38,175 nucleotides of DNA from Prevotella sp. (GCA_017412705.1 JAFPWS010000050.1:1-38175), one strand, 5' to 3'; counted from the stretch's first letter, positions 14,928-24,007 are shown. Program-made: numbers and translations. The notes: a model not told the origin generated them from the letters alone.

Positions 14928-17072
14928 ATGACGATGGATACAAGAGTAACGATTATCAAGAACTACCGTAACAGGGAGACGCTGCGACTCGATGGGTTGC
15001 AGGCTGTGGCAGAAGCCATCCGCACGGGTGAATATCAGGAAGAGGTGAGCGAGTTTCGTCGGGAGTTCCCGCTGATGACGCTGGCCAGCCGCAAGAGCGA
15101 CGGGACGTTGAACGGCTATGTGAAATGGCCCAAGGAGCTGCCTCGCATCTGCTTTGCACTGGAGCAGGAGAACCGCAAGGGCGAGCGTGTTGTCAGAGGC
15201 TACAACGGACTGGTGCTGCTGGAGGTGAACAACCTGACCGGCCACGATGAGGCCAGTGCCGTGCGTCGCGGTGCTGCCGAGATGCCCCAGACGCTGATGG
15301 CCTTTGTGGGTGCCGACGGACAATCCGTGAAGATTATCTGTCGGGGCGAGCTGTTTCCTGGCCAGGGATTCCGTCTTCCCTCAGGGGATGGCGATATGGG
15401 GCTGTTCCATGAGAATCTGTATGAGCGCGCCCGCATGATATATAATGGTCAGTTAGGTGTGACGGTAGAGAAGCTGGAGCCCCTGCCTCAGCGCATCTGC
15501 TATATGAGCTACGACCCCCAGCTGGTCTTCAACCCGTTGGCGACAGCCATCTATGCCAAGGCCGAGAAGGCCACCGACGCGCTGAACCGCCAGCCTTCAA
15601 CGCTCGAACAGACCGACGACGAGCTAGGCTACGACCGCTATCGCAGTCTGCATACCGTGTTCGAGTTCAACCTGTCGAAGGCCTGTGACGACACGGAGGG
15701 TATTGCCGATGCTGACGAACGCCTGCATGCCCGCCTCGTCCGGTTGGCCCAATATTGTCAGGAGACGGGGCTTGCCATGGGGCCCGCCATGCGTCAGGCC
15801 CTGATGCACTCTGCCTTCTGGAAAGATGGCGAGCTGGTGAAGAAAGTCTTCGAGAATGCCTATCGTGACGAACATGTCAGGAAATACATGGAGCGCAAAG
15901 GCCTCCGGCGCCAGAAGAACATACCGCCGGAGACGCTGCTGACGATGAAGGTCAACATCTTCCTCAATACCCACTACGAGCTGCGTAAGAACGTGATGCG
16001 AGGGGTGGCGGAGTATCGTGTGAGGACGGGCGTCGGCTTCTCGTTCCAGGACCTGACGGAAGAGGCCCGCAACTCCATCACCATGCGCGCCCTGGAACAG
16101 GGCATTCGCTGTTGGGACAAGGACATCCGCCGCTATGTCAACTCTGACGACATACAGCGCTACGACCCCATGAACGACTATCTCGACCACCTGCCACGGT
16201 GGGACGGCAAGGACCGCGTAACGGAGCTTGCCGGACGAGTGCCTACGGAGTGGGCGGAATGGACCTACCTGTTCCATATCTGGATGCGCTCGATGGTGGC
16301 CATGTGGCTGGGCAAGGGTCAGCTCACGGGCAATGCCCTCGTACCGCTGTTGATAGGCCGGCAGGGCTGTGGCAAGTCCAGCTTCTGTCGCATCCTGCTG
16401 CCTCGCGACCTGTTGGACTACTACAACGACCGCATCAACTTCAAGAACGAGCAAGACCTGAACCTGGGGCTTACCTCGTTCGGCCTCATCAACCTCGACG
16501 AGTTCGACCGCGTCACCCAGCGCCAGCAAATCGTCTTGAAGTACCTCGTGTCGACTGCCGACCTGAAATACCGTCCGCCCTACGGCAAGGCCTATACCAC
16601 CAACCGGCGCTACGCCTCGTTCATTGGTACTACCAACGAGCAGACACCCCTCGTCGACCCCAGCGGCAGCCGTCGGTTCGTGTGTGTCAGTATTGACGGC
16701 GACATCGACTTCCAGACACCCGTCAAGCACGACCAGCTATATGCCCAGCTGCTCCACGAAATCAATCATGGCGAGCGCTACTGGCTGACGAAGGACGAGG
16801 AGCACAACCTGATGGAGCACAACCTGCAATACCAGCGTCTGAACGGATTGGGCGAGATGATGCTGTCGCTCATCCAGAAGCCCCGACCAGATGACGAGGG
16901 TGTGTGGATGTCGCTGAAAACCCTCTCAGCCCTGATGAAGAAGCACTTCCGAGGCTACAAGGAGGATGACGCCACCTTCCGCAAGATGGGCAGCTACCTG
17001 AACCGTCCTGAATACAAGTTCAAGAGCAGGCACAGCCAAGAGGGCGTCCTATACTGGGTGAAGCTCAAGTAG
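14928..17072 (+). CDS. VirE/DUF3874-type primase-helicase-like ATPase (BT4734-like N-domain)
   Basis: The protein has 714 residues from the ATG at 14928 (the Met at 14934 is also possible). Residues about 1-230 resemble the BT4734/VirE N-terminal primase-like domain (YNGLVLLEVNNLTG, FVGADGQSVKII). Residues about 390-640 are a VirE-type P-loop ATPase with Walker A GRQGCGKSS (477-485) and Walker B LINLDEFD around Asp524-Glu525, followed by the sensor-like FIGTTNEQTPLVDPSGSRRF. The C-terminal winged-helix-like tail resembles DUF3874. Such proteins are common on integrated elements of Bacteroidales and probably act in DNA replication; none is known to act on polysaccharides. Here the gene stands alone between PUL genes with a repeat-rich region before it and no integrase in the window. 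It may be what remains of an integrated element. Confidence 0.8.
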   Translation: MTMDTRVTIIKNYRNRETLRLDGLQAVAEAIRTGEYQEEVSEFRREFPLMTLASRKSDGTLNGYVKWPKELPRICFALEQENRKGERVVRGYNGLVLLEVNNLTGHDEASAVRRGAAEMPQTLMAFVGADGQSVKIICRGELFPGQGFRLPSGDGDMGLFHENLYERARMIYNGQLGVTVEKLEPLPQRICYMSYDPQLVFNPLATAIYAKAEKATDALNRQPSTLEQTDDELGYDRYRSLHTVFEFNLSKACDDTEGIADADERLHARLVRLAQYCQETGLAMGPAMRQALMHSAFWKDGELVKKVFENAYRDEHVRKYMERKGLRRQKNIPPETLLTMKVNIFLNTHYELRKNVMRGVAEYRVRTGVGFSFQDLTEEARNSITMRALEQGIRCWDKDIRRYVNSDDIQRYDPMNDYLDHLPRWDGKDRVTELAGRVPTEWAEWTYLFHIWMRSMVAMWLGKGQLTGNALVPLLIGRQGCGKSSFCRILLPRDLLDYYNDRINFKNEQDLNLGLTSFGLINLDEFDRVTQRQQIVLKYLVSTADLKYRPPYGKAYTTNRRYASFIGTTNEQTPLVDPSGSRRFVCVSIDGDIDFQTPVKHDQLYAQLLHEINHGERYWLTKDEEHNLMEHNLQYQRLNGLGEMMLSLIQKPRPDDEGVWMSLKTLSALMKKHFRGYKEDDATFRKMGSYLNRPEYKFKSRHSQEGVLYWVKLK

Positions 17073-17112
17073 GCAGGCAACACGGAAGCAAGTGGCTGCC
17101 TCGCTCAGAAAA

Positions 17113-17155
17113 ATCCAAATATATTTGGATATTTGCCAAATATTTTCTACTTTTG
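17113..17155 (+). promoter_or_regulatory. Regulator gene promoter with perfect 18-bp palindrome over the -33 box
   Basis: TTTG (17124-17127), 20 bases, TACTTTTG (17148-17155) matches the consensus promoter. The -33 box lies inside the perfect palindrome ATCCAAATATATTTGGAT (17113-17130), and a further ATTTGG...CCAAAT pair spans 17123-17141. A dimeric repressor bound here would block RNA polymerase. This site is unlike the PUL element, so the regulator gene seems to be controlled separately. Confidence 0.65.
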
Positions 17156-17181
17156 TCGTTGAAAACGGTTAATTAGCTGTA

Positions 17182-20034
17182 ATGAGACGAACAAGGACAG
17201 GGATTTTTGCATGTTTATTGCTGATGGGGCAGTTGCTCTTTGCGGCCACTATTGGTGAGGAGCGCATCGTCAGCCTGACGCTGAACGACGGGCTGACGGG
17301 CGAGACAGCCCATTGCGTGATGACCGACCACAATGGCATGACATGGATAGCGACGAACAGCGGCATCAACGTCTATAATGGCAAGTCGATGGACAGCTTC
17401 CGTATAGAGAACGAGCGGGGGCGCTATGTGTCGGTGGAGAGCCTGTGCGAGGTGGGGAACTCAGGCATCTATGCCGCCACGTTAGAGGGACTTTACCGCT
17501 TGCCGCATGGTTCTGGCCGCTTTGAGCGCGTACTTCCCGAAATACAACAATGCAGCAGCCTGTTAGCTGTTGGCGACACGCTCTATATCGGCGGCCAGCA
17601 GGGACTGATGGCCTACGACGGCCGACAGCTGAAGCACGTCGATGTCAGTCCGAGCGGCAAGGGCTTGGATAACATCGTGCGCCAGTACGTCTTGGGTGAC
17701 GACGGGCTGGTATGGTTCCTCAGCCGCTTCGACCTGAACAGCTACAATCCTCGCAGCGGAAAGATGACCCCCTACCCTCTGGGGCGGCAGCTCATCCTGA
17801 CACAGTTTGCTCCTATCGGTGACGGTTTATATATAATAGGTACGCGAGGTAACGGACTCTTTACCTTCGACATCCATACCAATGAGATGAAGCCAGTGGA
17901 AGGCGTGGGCAATATCGTCATGTCGGTGCAGCGTGCTGCCGACGGCAGCATCTGTGTGGCGACCGACGGAGCGGGGGCGTATCGATTAAGCCTCACCCCT
18001 AACCCCTCTCCCAAAGAGAGGGGAACAATAAGGTTAGAGGTGAGGGAGCACTTCGACACCGAGGGCGACGTTTCGCACCGGCTGATGAGCAATGGTGTCT
18101 ACTGCTACTACCGCGATGCAAACGGTGTCAACTGGTTTGGCTTCGTGCGCCACGGGCTGGCCTATACCTACTATAGCGGTGACGTGTTCCGCGTGTTCAG
18201 CCTCCCCCCAGCCCCCTCCCGTAGGAGTGGGAGCACTGAGAGGGCTTTCACCACGGAGGGCATGAATGTGCGCACCTTCTGTCGGCATGGCGACGATGCG
18301 CTCATCGGTACGCAGAACGGCTTTCACTATGTCAACACGCAGACCGGCCAGCATCGCTACTACTCGCCACAGGAGCTGGGCGGCGGACATATCGTCACCA
18401 CCATTGTCTGGTGGGAGGGCCGCTTCTATGTCGGCACCTTCGACGGCGGTCTGCACGTCTTCGACCCACAGACGTTGCAGCTCAGCCCTCAGACATTCTC
18501 CCCACTGCTTGACGACACCTCGATAGGCGACCTGAAGACTGGTCCTGACGGACGGCTGTGGATAGGCTGTGGACACGGGCTGATGATTGTCGGCGACGGC
18601 AAGCTGCAAGAGCACTTCACCGAACAGAACTCCCACATCGTGGGCGGACTCATCCTAAGCATTGCCTTCGACCGTAGTGGCAATGCCTGGTTGACGGGAG
18701 CTACAGGCTGCTCGCTCTACAGCGTGCGCAGCCATGACATCGTGGATACCAACTTTCCCAAAGGTTTCTTCAACCGCGAGACGTGGATGAAGGCCTATAA
18801 CGGCCACGACGGTCTGGTGTTTATGCGCACAGGACCGCAGACCTTCTACACGAACGAGCAGATGACCGACTTCGGCGAGTTGCAGTTGCCTATCCGGTTT
18901 AACGACAAGTGGTGTCGCAATATGGTGGACGACATGCACAGTTACTATGTGTTGGCCTCCGAGCGCGGTGTGTTCCGCTTCAGCTACGACTTGAAGGAGA
19001 TGCAGCATTTCGGCTACGGCGAGGGGTTGCGCGGCGACTTCATCAACGACATGGGTGTAGATACTGATGGACACCTGTGGGTGGCCACCTCGCAGGGACT
19101 GTTCATGAGCGACCAGAAAGACATGGCGGCATGGCGGTCCTCCAACCGCTTCAAGATTATGCTGCTGAACATCCGCCGAGGCAGCGACCTGTTGCCTATG
19201 ACTGAGTACTATCAGGCCAACACGGAGCACCGTCTGCGCACCACCTGGAACCTGACCTCCGAACCGTTGCAGATGGAGCCGTTGCTGATGGACTACTCGA
19301 AGCAGACAGGCCGCTTGTATGAATACCGAATAGGTGGCGGCGACTGGCAACAGGTCAGCGACGGTCAGTTTATCGACCTGCGCCATTTGGATTTAGGCCA
19401 GAACCGGTTTGAGGTGCGGCTGGCCGGTGCCGAGGGTACGGCCTCGGTCTACACCGTTACGGTGGTACCGTCGTTTTGGGCGTGGTTCGAGTTAGTGCTG
19501 CTGATTGTGGCCGGCGTGCTGCTCATCCTGTGGTGGCGCTACAGAAAAAATACGAAGATGCTGTTGGCTGAACGTGACGAGATTGAGGATGCACTTATTG
19601 AAAGTGAAGAGTTAAGAGCGAAGAGTGAAGAGTTGTTGGAAGAACCAACGGAGAAGTACCAGAAGGTGAAGATAGACGAAGCGGAGTGTGCCGACATTGT
19701 CGAGCGCATGAAAGCCTACATCGAGCGCGAGGGGGTCTACACCAATCAGGACCTGAAGATGAAAGACTTGGCCGACGTGCTCCACCTGTCGGCACCCAAG
19801 CTCAGCCAGGTGTTCAACCTCTACTTGGGACAGAACTACTACGACTTCATCAACCAGTACCGCCTTGCGGAGTTCAAGCGCCTGATAGCCGAGGGAGAAA
19901 TCAAGCGCTACACCATCACCGCACTCTCCGAGCAGTGCGGATTCAAGAAGTCGAACTTCTTCTCCACCTTCCGCAAGGTAGAGGGCTTGACTCCCGTCGA
20001 ATACCTCAAGAAAATGGGAGTGAAAGCCACCTAA
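17182..20034 (+). CDS. Membrane-spanning propeller sensor fused directly to AraC-type DNA-binding domain (no kinase)
   Basis: The 950-residue protein has a signal peptide (about 1-22), a periplasmic region of two-component-regulator propeller repeats (blades such as DHNGMTWIATNSGINVYNG near residue 50 and DTDGHLWVATSQGLF near 630), and a Y_Y_Y-like beta domain (about 705-760). One membrane helix follows (about 765-785, FWAWFELVLLIVAGVLLILWW), then a coiled coil rich in Glu/Lys (about 790-830) and a C-terminal AraC HTH_18 domain (about 845-948). In the usual hybrid two-component regulators a histidine kinase and receiver lie between the membrane helix and the HTH; both are absent. It should bind an oligosaccharide outside and control PUL genes from the membrane. 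Two palindromic elements (17989-18023, 18199-18232) are inserted in frame in the propeller. It stands just before the sigma factor and susC. Confidence 0.85.
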   Translation: MRRTRTGIFACLLLMGQLLFAATIGEERIVSLTLNDGLTGETAHCVMTDHNGMTWIATNSGINVYNGKSMDSFRIENERGRYVSVESLCEVGNSGIYAATLEGLYRLPHGSGRFERVLPEIQQCSSLLAVGDTLYIGGQQGLMAYDGRQLKHVDVSPSGKGLDNIVRQYVLGDDGLVWFLSRFDLNSYNPRSGKMTPYPLGRQLILTQFAPIGDGLYIIGTRGNGLFTFDIHTNEMKPVEGVGNIVMSVQRAADGSICVATDGAGAYRLSLTPNPSPKERGTIRLEVREHFDTEGDVSHRLMSNGVYCYYRDANGVNWFGFVRHGLAYTYYSGDVFRVFSLPPAPSRRSGSTERAFTTEGMNVRTFCRHGDDALIGTQNGFHYVNTQTGQHRYYSPQELGGGHIVTTIVWWEGRFYVGTFDGGLHVFDPQTLQLSPQTFSPLLDDTSIGDLKTGPDGRLWIGCGHGLMIVGDGKLQEHFTEQNSHIVGGLILSIAFDRSGNAWLTGATGCSLYSVRSHDIVDTNFPKGFFNRETWMKAYNGHDGLVFMRTGPQTFYTNEQMTDFGELQLPIRFNDKWCRNMVDDMHSYYVLASERGVFRFSYDLKEMQHFGYGEGLRGDFINDMGVDTDGHLWVATSQGLFMSDQKDMAAWRSSNRFKIMLLNIRRGSDLLPMTEYYQANTEHRLRTTWNLTSEPLQMEPLLMDYSKQTGRLYEYRIGGGDWQQVSDGQFIDLRHLDLGQNRFEVRLAGAEGTASVYTVTVVPSFWAWFELVLLIVAGVLLILWWRYRKNTKMLLAERDEIEDALIESEELRAKSEELLEEPTEKYQKVKIDEAECADIVERMKAYIEREGVYTNQDLKMKDLADVLHLSAPKLSQVFNLYLGQNYYDFINQYRLAEFKRLIAEGEIKRYTITALSEQCGFKKSNFFSTFRKVEGLTPVEYLKKMGVKAT
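17989..18023 (+). repeat. Intragenic palindromic element 8
   Basis: AGCCTCACCCCTAA, then CCCCTCTC (18003-18010), CCAAA, GAGAGGGG (18016-18023). In frame in the propeller of the regulator it reads SLTPNPSPKERG. Confidence 0.85.
18199..18232 (+). repeat. Intragenic palindromic element 9
   Basis: AGCCTCCCCCCAGC then CCCCTCCC, GTA and a degraded second arm GGAGTGGGA. In frame it reads SLPPAPSRRSGS in the regulator propeller, in the same phase as the other plus-oriented copies. Confidence 0.75.
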
Positions 20035-20121
20035 ACGGCATTTCTAATTTAGATGGACTGAAACGAAATGCACTGATAATGAGATAGTTGAATCATTTGG
20101 ACTACTGACTAAACCAGTTGG

Positions 20122-20161
20122 CTGCAAACAAGGACGAAAAACTTGTTTGCAGTTTTTTTTT
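20122..20161 (+). terminator. Strong rho-independent terminator after the regulator gene
   Basis: CTGCAAACAAG (20122-20132), a nine-base loop, the exact complement CTTGTTTGCAG (20142-20152), then nine T. The second arm also carries the -33 region of the next promoter (CTTG at 20142-20145), so terminator and promoter are merged. Confidence 0.95.
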
Positions 20162-20173
20162 GCTCTATCTTTG
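20142..20173 (+). promoter_or_regulatory. Promoter of the ECF-type sigma gene
   Basis: CTTG (20142-20145), 20 bases, TATCTTTG (20166-20173), a full -7 box match, with the ATG at 20206. It is a housekeeping-type promoter; no PUL element lies here, so the sigma gene is not obviously under its own control. Confidence 0.75.
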
Positions 20174-20205
20174 CGGTATCAAATCTAATTTAAAACAATT
20201 TGCGT

Positions 20206-20718
20206 ATGGATACTATCGAAGCTAAAAACCGACAGATTATCGGTGAGACTTACCAAAAGGTACGTCAGGAAATTTTCTCCATCTTCCGTCAGGCATGTAT
20301 TGACGTGGACACGTGCGAGGACTTGGTTCAGGATGTGTTCATGAAGATAATGGGACTGGACGTCATCCTTGAAGACCAGTTGAAGGGTATGGCCGTGACC
20401 ATCGCCTACCAAAAGCGTGTCGACTACCTGCGCCGTCGCGCATGCATAAATAAGGTACACGACAAGCTGGGTTGGATGATGGAGCGCAGCTACACCAACA
20501 CAGAGGCAGAGGTGAACGACATCTTGCAGGTGGAGTTGAAGGCTATCAGCTGTATGTCGGACATGGACAGCAAGATTTACCAGATGACGCGTTTCGAGGA
20601 GATGACCGCCGACGAGATTGTATTGGAGACCGGTCTCACGAAACGTGCTGTAGAAAGTCGTATCTACCGCACCCGCAATCTGGTGCGCAACAATGTACGC
20701 GAGGCAATGGGCTTTTGA
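20206..20718 (+). CDS. ECF-type RNA polymerase sigma factor, no anti-sigma gene nearby
   Basis: The 170-residue protein starts at ATG 20206 (MDTIEAKNRQ). Sigma region 2 is at about residues 10-85 (DTCEDLVQDVFMKIMG, then YQKRVDYLRRRA) and region 4 at about 105-165 (MTADEIVLETGLTKRAVESRIYRTRNLVRN, a helix-turn-helix). This is the size and layout of an extracytoplasmic-function sigma. PUL-linked ECF sigmas usually come with a FecR-type anti-sigma and a SusC with an STN signalling domain. Here no anti-sigma gene is found and the SusC lacks STN. It lies between the propeller-AraC regulator and susC, 121 bases before the susC ATG. It is a plausible reader of the bipartite PUL element, whose CGTA half resembles the -10 of many ECF promoters. 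Confidence 0.85.
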   Translation: MDTIEAKNRQIIGETYQKVRQEIFSIFRQACIDVDTCEDLVQDVFMKIMGLDVILEDQLKGMAVTIAYQKRVDYLRRRACINKVHDKLGWMMERSYTNTEAEVNDILQVELKAISCMSDMDSKIYQMTRFEEMTADEIVLETGLTKRAVESRIYRTRNLVRNNVREAMGF

Positions 20719-20763
20719 GTTCACAATTCATAGTTTACAGTTCATAGTTTTACGTGTGTTACG

Positions 20764-20799
20764 CGTAAAACAGGTGAATGGAGCGTATCACAAGAAAAC
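20764..20799 (+). promoter_or_regulatory. PUL element copy D, upstream of susC
   Basis: CGTAAA (20764-20769), 14 bases, CGTATC (20784-20789) followed by ACAAGAAAAC. The second half starts 56 bases before the susC ATG, the longest distance among the copies. Confidence 0.75.
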
Positions 20800-20839
20800 A
20801 ATCAAATTCACGTTATTATTAATAAAAACCTATCATTTT

Positions 20840-23800
20840 ATGGATCAAACAAAGAAATGGTTTGTTGCACTGTGTCTGATGATGACCGCTACGGTGGCTT
20901 GGGCGCAGGGTACTGTCACCGTCACAGGACAGGTGACCGACCAGCAGAATGAACCGCTGATTGGCGTGACGGTCATGGTTGACGGTCAGACCTCGGGCGG
21001 TACTGTGACTGACTTTGACGGTAACTACAGCATCAAGGTAGCCCCCAAGGCTACGCTGAAGTTCTCGTACATCGGCTACAGCGACCAGAAGATTGCCGTG
21101 GGTGGCAAGACCACCATCAACGTGCAGATGAAGGAAGACGCCGAACTGCTTGAAGAGGTGGTCGTCGTCGGCTTCGGTACTACGAAGAAGGAGTCGCTGA
21201 CGGGTGCTGTCACCGTAGTCGACGCCAAGGCCTTCGAGGGCAAGGGTTCGTTGTCGAGCCCGCTGGAAGCCCTGCAGGGTCAGGTAGCCGGTGTGATGAT
21301 TACCCGTTCGAGCTCGGCTCCTGGTGAAGAAGGCTGGGACATGAAGCTCCGTGGCTCTGTATCAAAGAACTCTGGCGGCCCGCTGGTCATCATCGACGGT
21401 GTGGCCGGTGATATGGGTTCGGTGAACTCTGCCGACATCGAGAGCATCAACTTCCTGAAGGACGGCTCGGCAGCCATCTACGGTTCGCGTGCTGCCGACG
21501 GTGTGGTTATCATCACCACCAAGAAAGGTAAGGAAGGCAAGGTGAAGATTAACTATTCTGGTTCGCTGACCATCAAGAAACCTGGCTTGCAGCCAGAGCT
21601 GATGTCGCTCACCGAGTGGGCCGACGGCTTGATGACCACCTTGGAGAACGACCAGAACACCTCGAGTGTGTGGTACACCTACGCCCAGTTAGCCAAGCAG
21701 TACCAGGGCCGTTATATCGACCTGTCGACAAGTGCCAATCCCTTCGGTTCGGCAGCCTTTACGGATGTCGCCGATTTCGTGTTCTCTGATGTCGACTGGC
21801 TGGGCGGCCTCTTCGGCAACGCCTATAACCAGGAGCACAACCTGAGCGTGAGCGGTGGTACCAATAAGAACTCGTACCGCATCTCGTTAGGTTACAACTA
21901 CGACGGTTCGAACCTGAAGTACGGCAACAACTCGAACAAGCGCTTCAACGTGCGCTTCAACGATACCTATAAGTTCACCGACAAGCTGAGCCTGCAGTCG
22001 AGCATCGCCTACTACCGCAAGCAGCAGGTGGCGCCTACTCGCATTGCTGCCGCACTGACCACCACCACGCCGCAGCCCGGTCTGCCGATGGCTGCCCTCA
22101 ACGGCAAGGCATACGCCTGGGGTACCTGGGGCTCACCTGTAGCCAAGGTGGAGGACGGCGGTGACAAGACCACTGCTGTCAGTCGCATCGACATCAGCGA
22201 GACGCTGAACTACGACATCACCAACTGGCTGACGGCCAACGTCAACCTGGGCTATAATACCAGCGACAAGATGGTCGACGAGGTGCAGAACCCCATCAAC
22301 TTCTATAACATCACAGGTGAGCGCGTCACACTGACCGATCCCACTCAGGCTAAGTCGTACTACGAGCAGATGTCAGAGCGTATTGACAACTATGCTTTCA
22401 CAGCCTACGTCAACGGTCACAAGACCTTCTGGAACGACCATAACTTCTCACTGACCCTCGGCACGCAGTACGAATTCAAGGAGCTGAAGCGCTTCGGCGT
22501 GAAGGCTACAGACATCCTGGAAGGTCTGGAGGTGGTCAACGGTACGGGTGACATTACGCTTGACGACGTCAGCAAGTACCAGAACAGCATCCTCTCCTAC
22601 TTCGGACGCTTCAACTACGACTACTTAGGCCGCTACCTCGTGGAGTTCAACGGTCGTTACGACGGCAGTTCAAAATTCCTGCCTGAGAACCGCTGGGACT
22701 TCTTCTGGGGTGTCAGTGCCGGTTGGCGTCTGACCGAGGAGCCGTTCATGAAGAACGTGAAGTGGCTCTCGAACCTGAAGCTGCGCGGCAGCTATGCCGA
22801 GGTGGGTAACCAGAGCGGCATCGGCAACTACGACGGCATACAGCTCTACAACGTACAATCCAACACCGGTGCCTACTTAGGTTCAGGCCTGGCCTCGTAT
22901 ATCGCCACTAACGGCACCTTCGCCTCGAAGACCCGTTCATGGGAGCGCATCAAGAACTACAACGTCGCCATCGACTTCGGGCTGAAGCTGGCTCCCGGCC
23001 ACAACCTGAACGGTACGGTGGAGTACTTCCTGAAGAAGAACGACAACATGCTGGTCAGCATCACGCTGCCTGGCACCTTAGGCGACTCTGCACCGTCGGC
23101 CAACAAGGGTAAGTTCAAAGACTACGGCTGGGAAGGCCAGCTGAACTATACCGGCCGCATCGGTCAGGTGGACATTCACGCCGGCGGCACCTTCACCTTC
23201 GCACGTAACAAACTGACAGAATATGAAGGCACGACGGTGAAGTCATCTGGCTACACCTCGAACATGGTAGGCTATGGCATCTCGTCGCTCTTCGGACTGC
23301 GCTATGCCGGCAAGATTCAGAACGAGGAGCAGCTGGCAGCCTATACAGCACTCTACTACGAGAACAACGGCATCGGCATGCCGTCGAACCTCCGTGTCGG
23401 CGACAATATGTACTGCGATGAGAACGGCGACGGCCGTCTGGACGAGAACGACTACATCTTCCTCGGCTCCAGCGAACCCGAAATCTCGTACTCGTTCAAC
23501 TTCGGTGCCTCATGGAAGGGTATCGACGTCAACGTGGTGTTCCAGGGTGCTGCCAACCGCTTCATCTACCGTGGTAACGACACTAACTGGACCGTCCCCT
23601 TCCGTGGACTCTATGTCAACAGTCTGAAGTCGAGCATCGGCAACACGTGGAGCGAGAGCAACCCCGATGCCTACTATGCACCGTACACCAACGACTCGAA
23701 CATCAACCAGTACAACTATCAGGCCTCGTCGCTGACGGCTCAGGACGGTCGCTACCTCCGCCTGAAGAACATCACCGTCGGCTACACCTTCCCCAAGAAG

Positions 23801-23977
23801 TGGCTGCAATATACCCGCATCATCGACTCGCTGCGCATCTACTTCACTGGTGCAGACCTCTGGGAGACAACGAAGATTGAAGACGGATGGGATCCCGAGT
23901 CGAAGATCTCGAAGAGCGGTACCTCGCTCTATCCCTTCACGCGTAACTACACCTTCGGACTGAACGTAACGTTCTAA
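20840..23977 (+). CDS. susC: SusC-like TonB-dependent outer-membrane transporter
   Basis: The 1045-residue protein starts at ATG 20840 (MDQTKKWFVALCLMM, signal peptide ending at AWAQ); starts further upstream would add a sequence with no signal. A carboxypeptidase-regulatory-like domain (about 27-105, GQVTDQQNEPLIGVTV) follows directly, so there is no STN domain. Then come the TonB-box-like EEVVVVGFGTTKKESLTGAV, the plug (about 120-230, with GSAAIYGSRAADGVVIITTKKG) and the 22-strand barrel to the C-terminal Phe (FGLNVTF). It imports the oligosaccharides released at the surface with the SusD partner encoded 30 bases on. PUL element D is upstream. Family assignment is certain; the substrate is inferred from neighbours. 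Confidence 0.95.
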   Translation: MDQTKKWFVALCLMMTATVAWAQGTVTVTGQVTDQQNEPLIGVTVMVDGQTSGGTVTDFDGNYSIKVAPKATLKFSYIGYSDQKIAVGGKTTINVQMKEDAELLEEVVVVGFGTTKKESLTGAVTVVDAKAFEGKGSLSSPLEALQGQVAGVMITRSSSAPGEEGWDMKLRGSVSKNSGGPLVIIDGVAGDMGSVNSADIESINFLKDGSAAIYGSRAADGVVIITTKKGKEGKVKINYSGSLTIKKPGLQPELMSLTEWADGLMTTLENDQNTSSVWYTYAQLAKQYQGRYIDLSTSANPFGSAAFTDVADFVFSDVDWLGGLFGNAYNQEHNLSVSGGTNKNSYRISLGYNYDGSNLKYGNNSNKRFNVRFNDTYKFTDKLSLQSSIAYYRKQQVAPTRIAAALTTTTPQPGLPMAALNGKAYAWGTWGSPVAKVEDGGDKTTAVSRIDISETLNYDITNWLTANVNLGYNTSDKMVDEVQNPINFYNITGERVTLTDPTQAKSYYEQMSERIDNYAFTAYVNGHKTFWNDHNFSLTLGTQYEFKELKRFGVKATDILEGLEVVNGTGDITLDDVSKYQNSILSYFGRFNYDYLGRYLVEFNGRYDGSSKFLPENRWDFFWGVSAGWRLTEEPFMKNVKWLSNLKLRGSYAEVGNQSGIGNYDGIQLYNVQSNTGAYLGSGLASYIATNGTFASKTRSWERIKNYNVAIDFGLKLAPGHNLNGTVEYFLKKNDNMLVSITLPGTLGDSAPSANKGKFKDYGWEGQLNYTGRIGQVDIHAGGTFTFARNKLTEYEGTTVKSSGYTSNMVGYGISSLFGLRYAGKIQNEEQLAAYTALYYENNGIGMPSNLRVGDNMYCDENGDGRLDENDYIFLGSSEPEISYSFNFGASWKGIDVNVVFQGAANRFIYRGNDTNWTVPFRGLYVNSLKSSIGNTWSESNPDAYYAPYTNDSNINQYNYQASSLTAQDGRYLRLKNITVGYTFPKKWLQYTRIIDSLRIYFTGADLWETTKIEDGWDPESKISKSGTSLYPFTRNYTFGLNVTF

Positions 23978-24007
23978 TAAACAATTGATAATTGAAAATT
24001 GATAATT

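Noticed and set aside
15624-16730. A 368-codon open frame on the minus strand
   Set aside because: It mirrors the VirE-like gene, whose Walker motifs prove the plus-strand frame; the opposite frame shows no recognisable domain.
20174-20208. GGTATC...CGTATG before the sigma gene as another PUL element
   Set aside because: The two GTA cores are 28 bases apart instead of 20 and the A-rich tail is missing.
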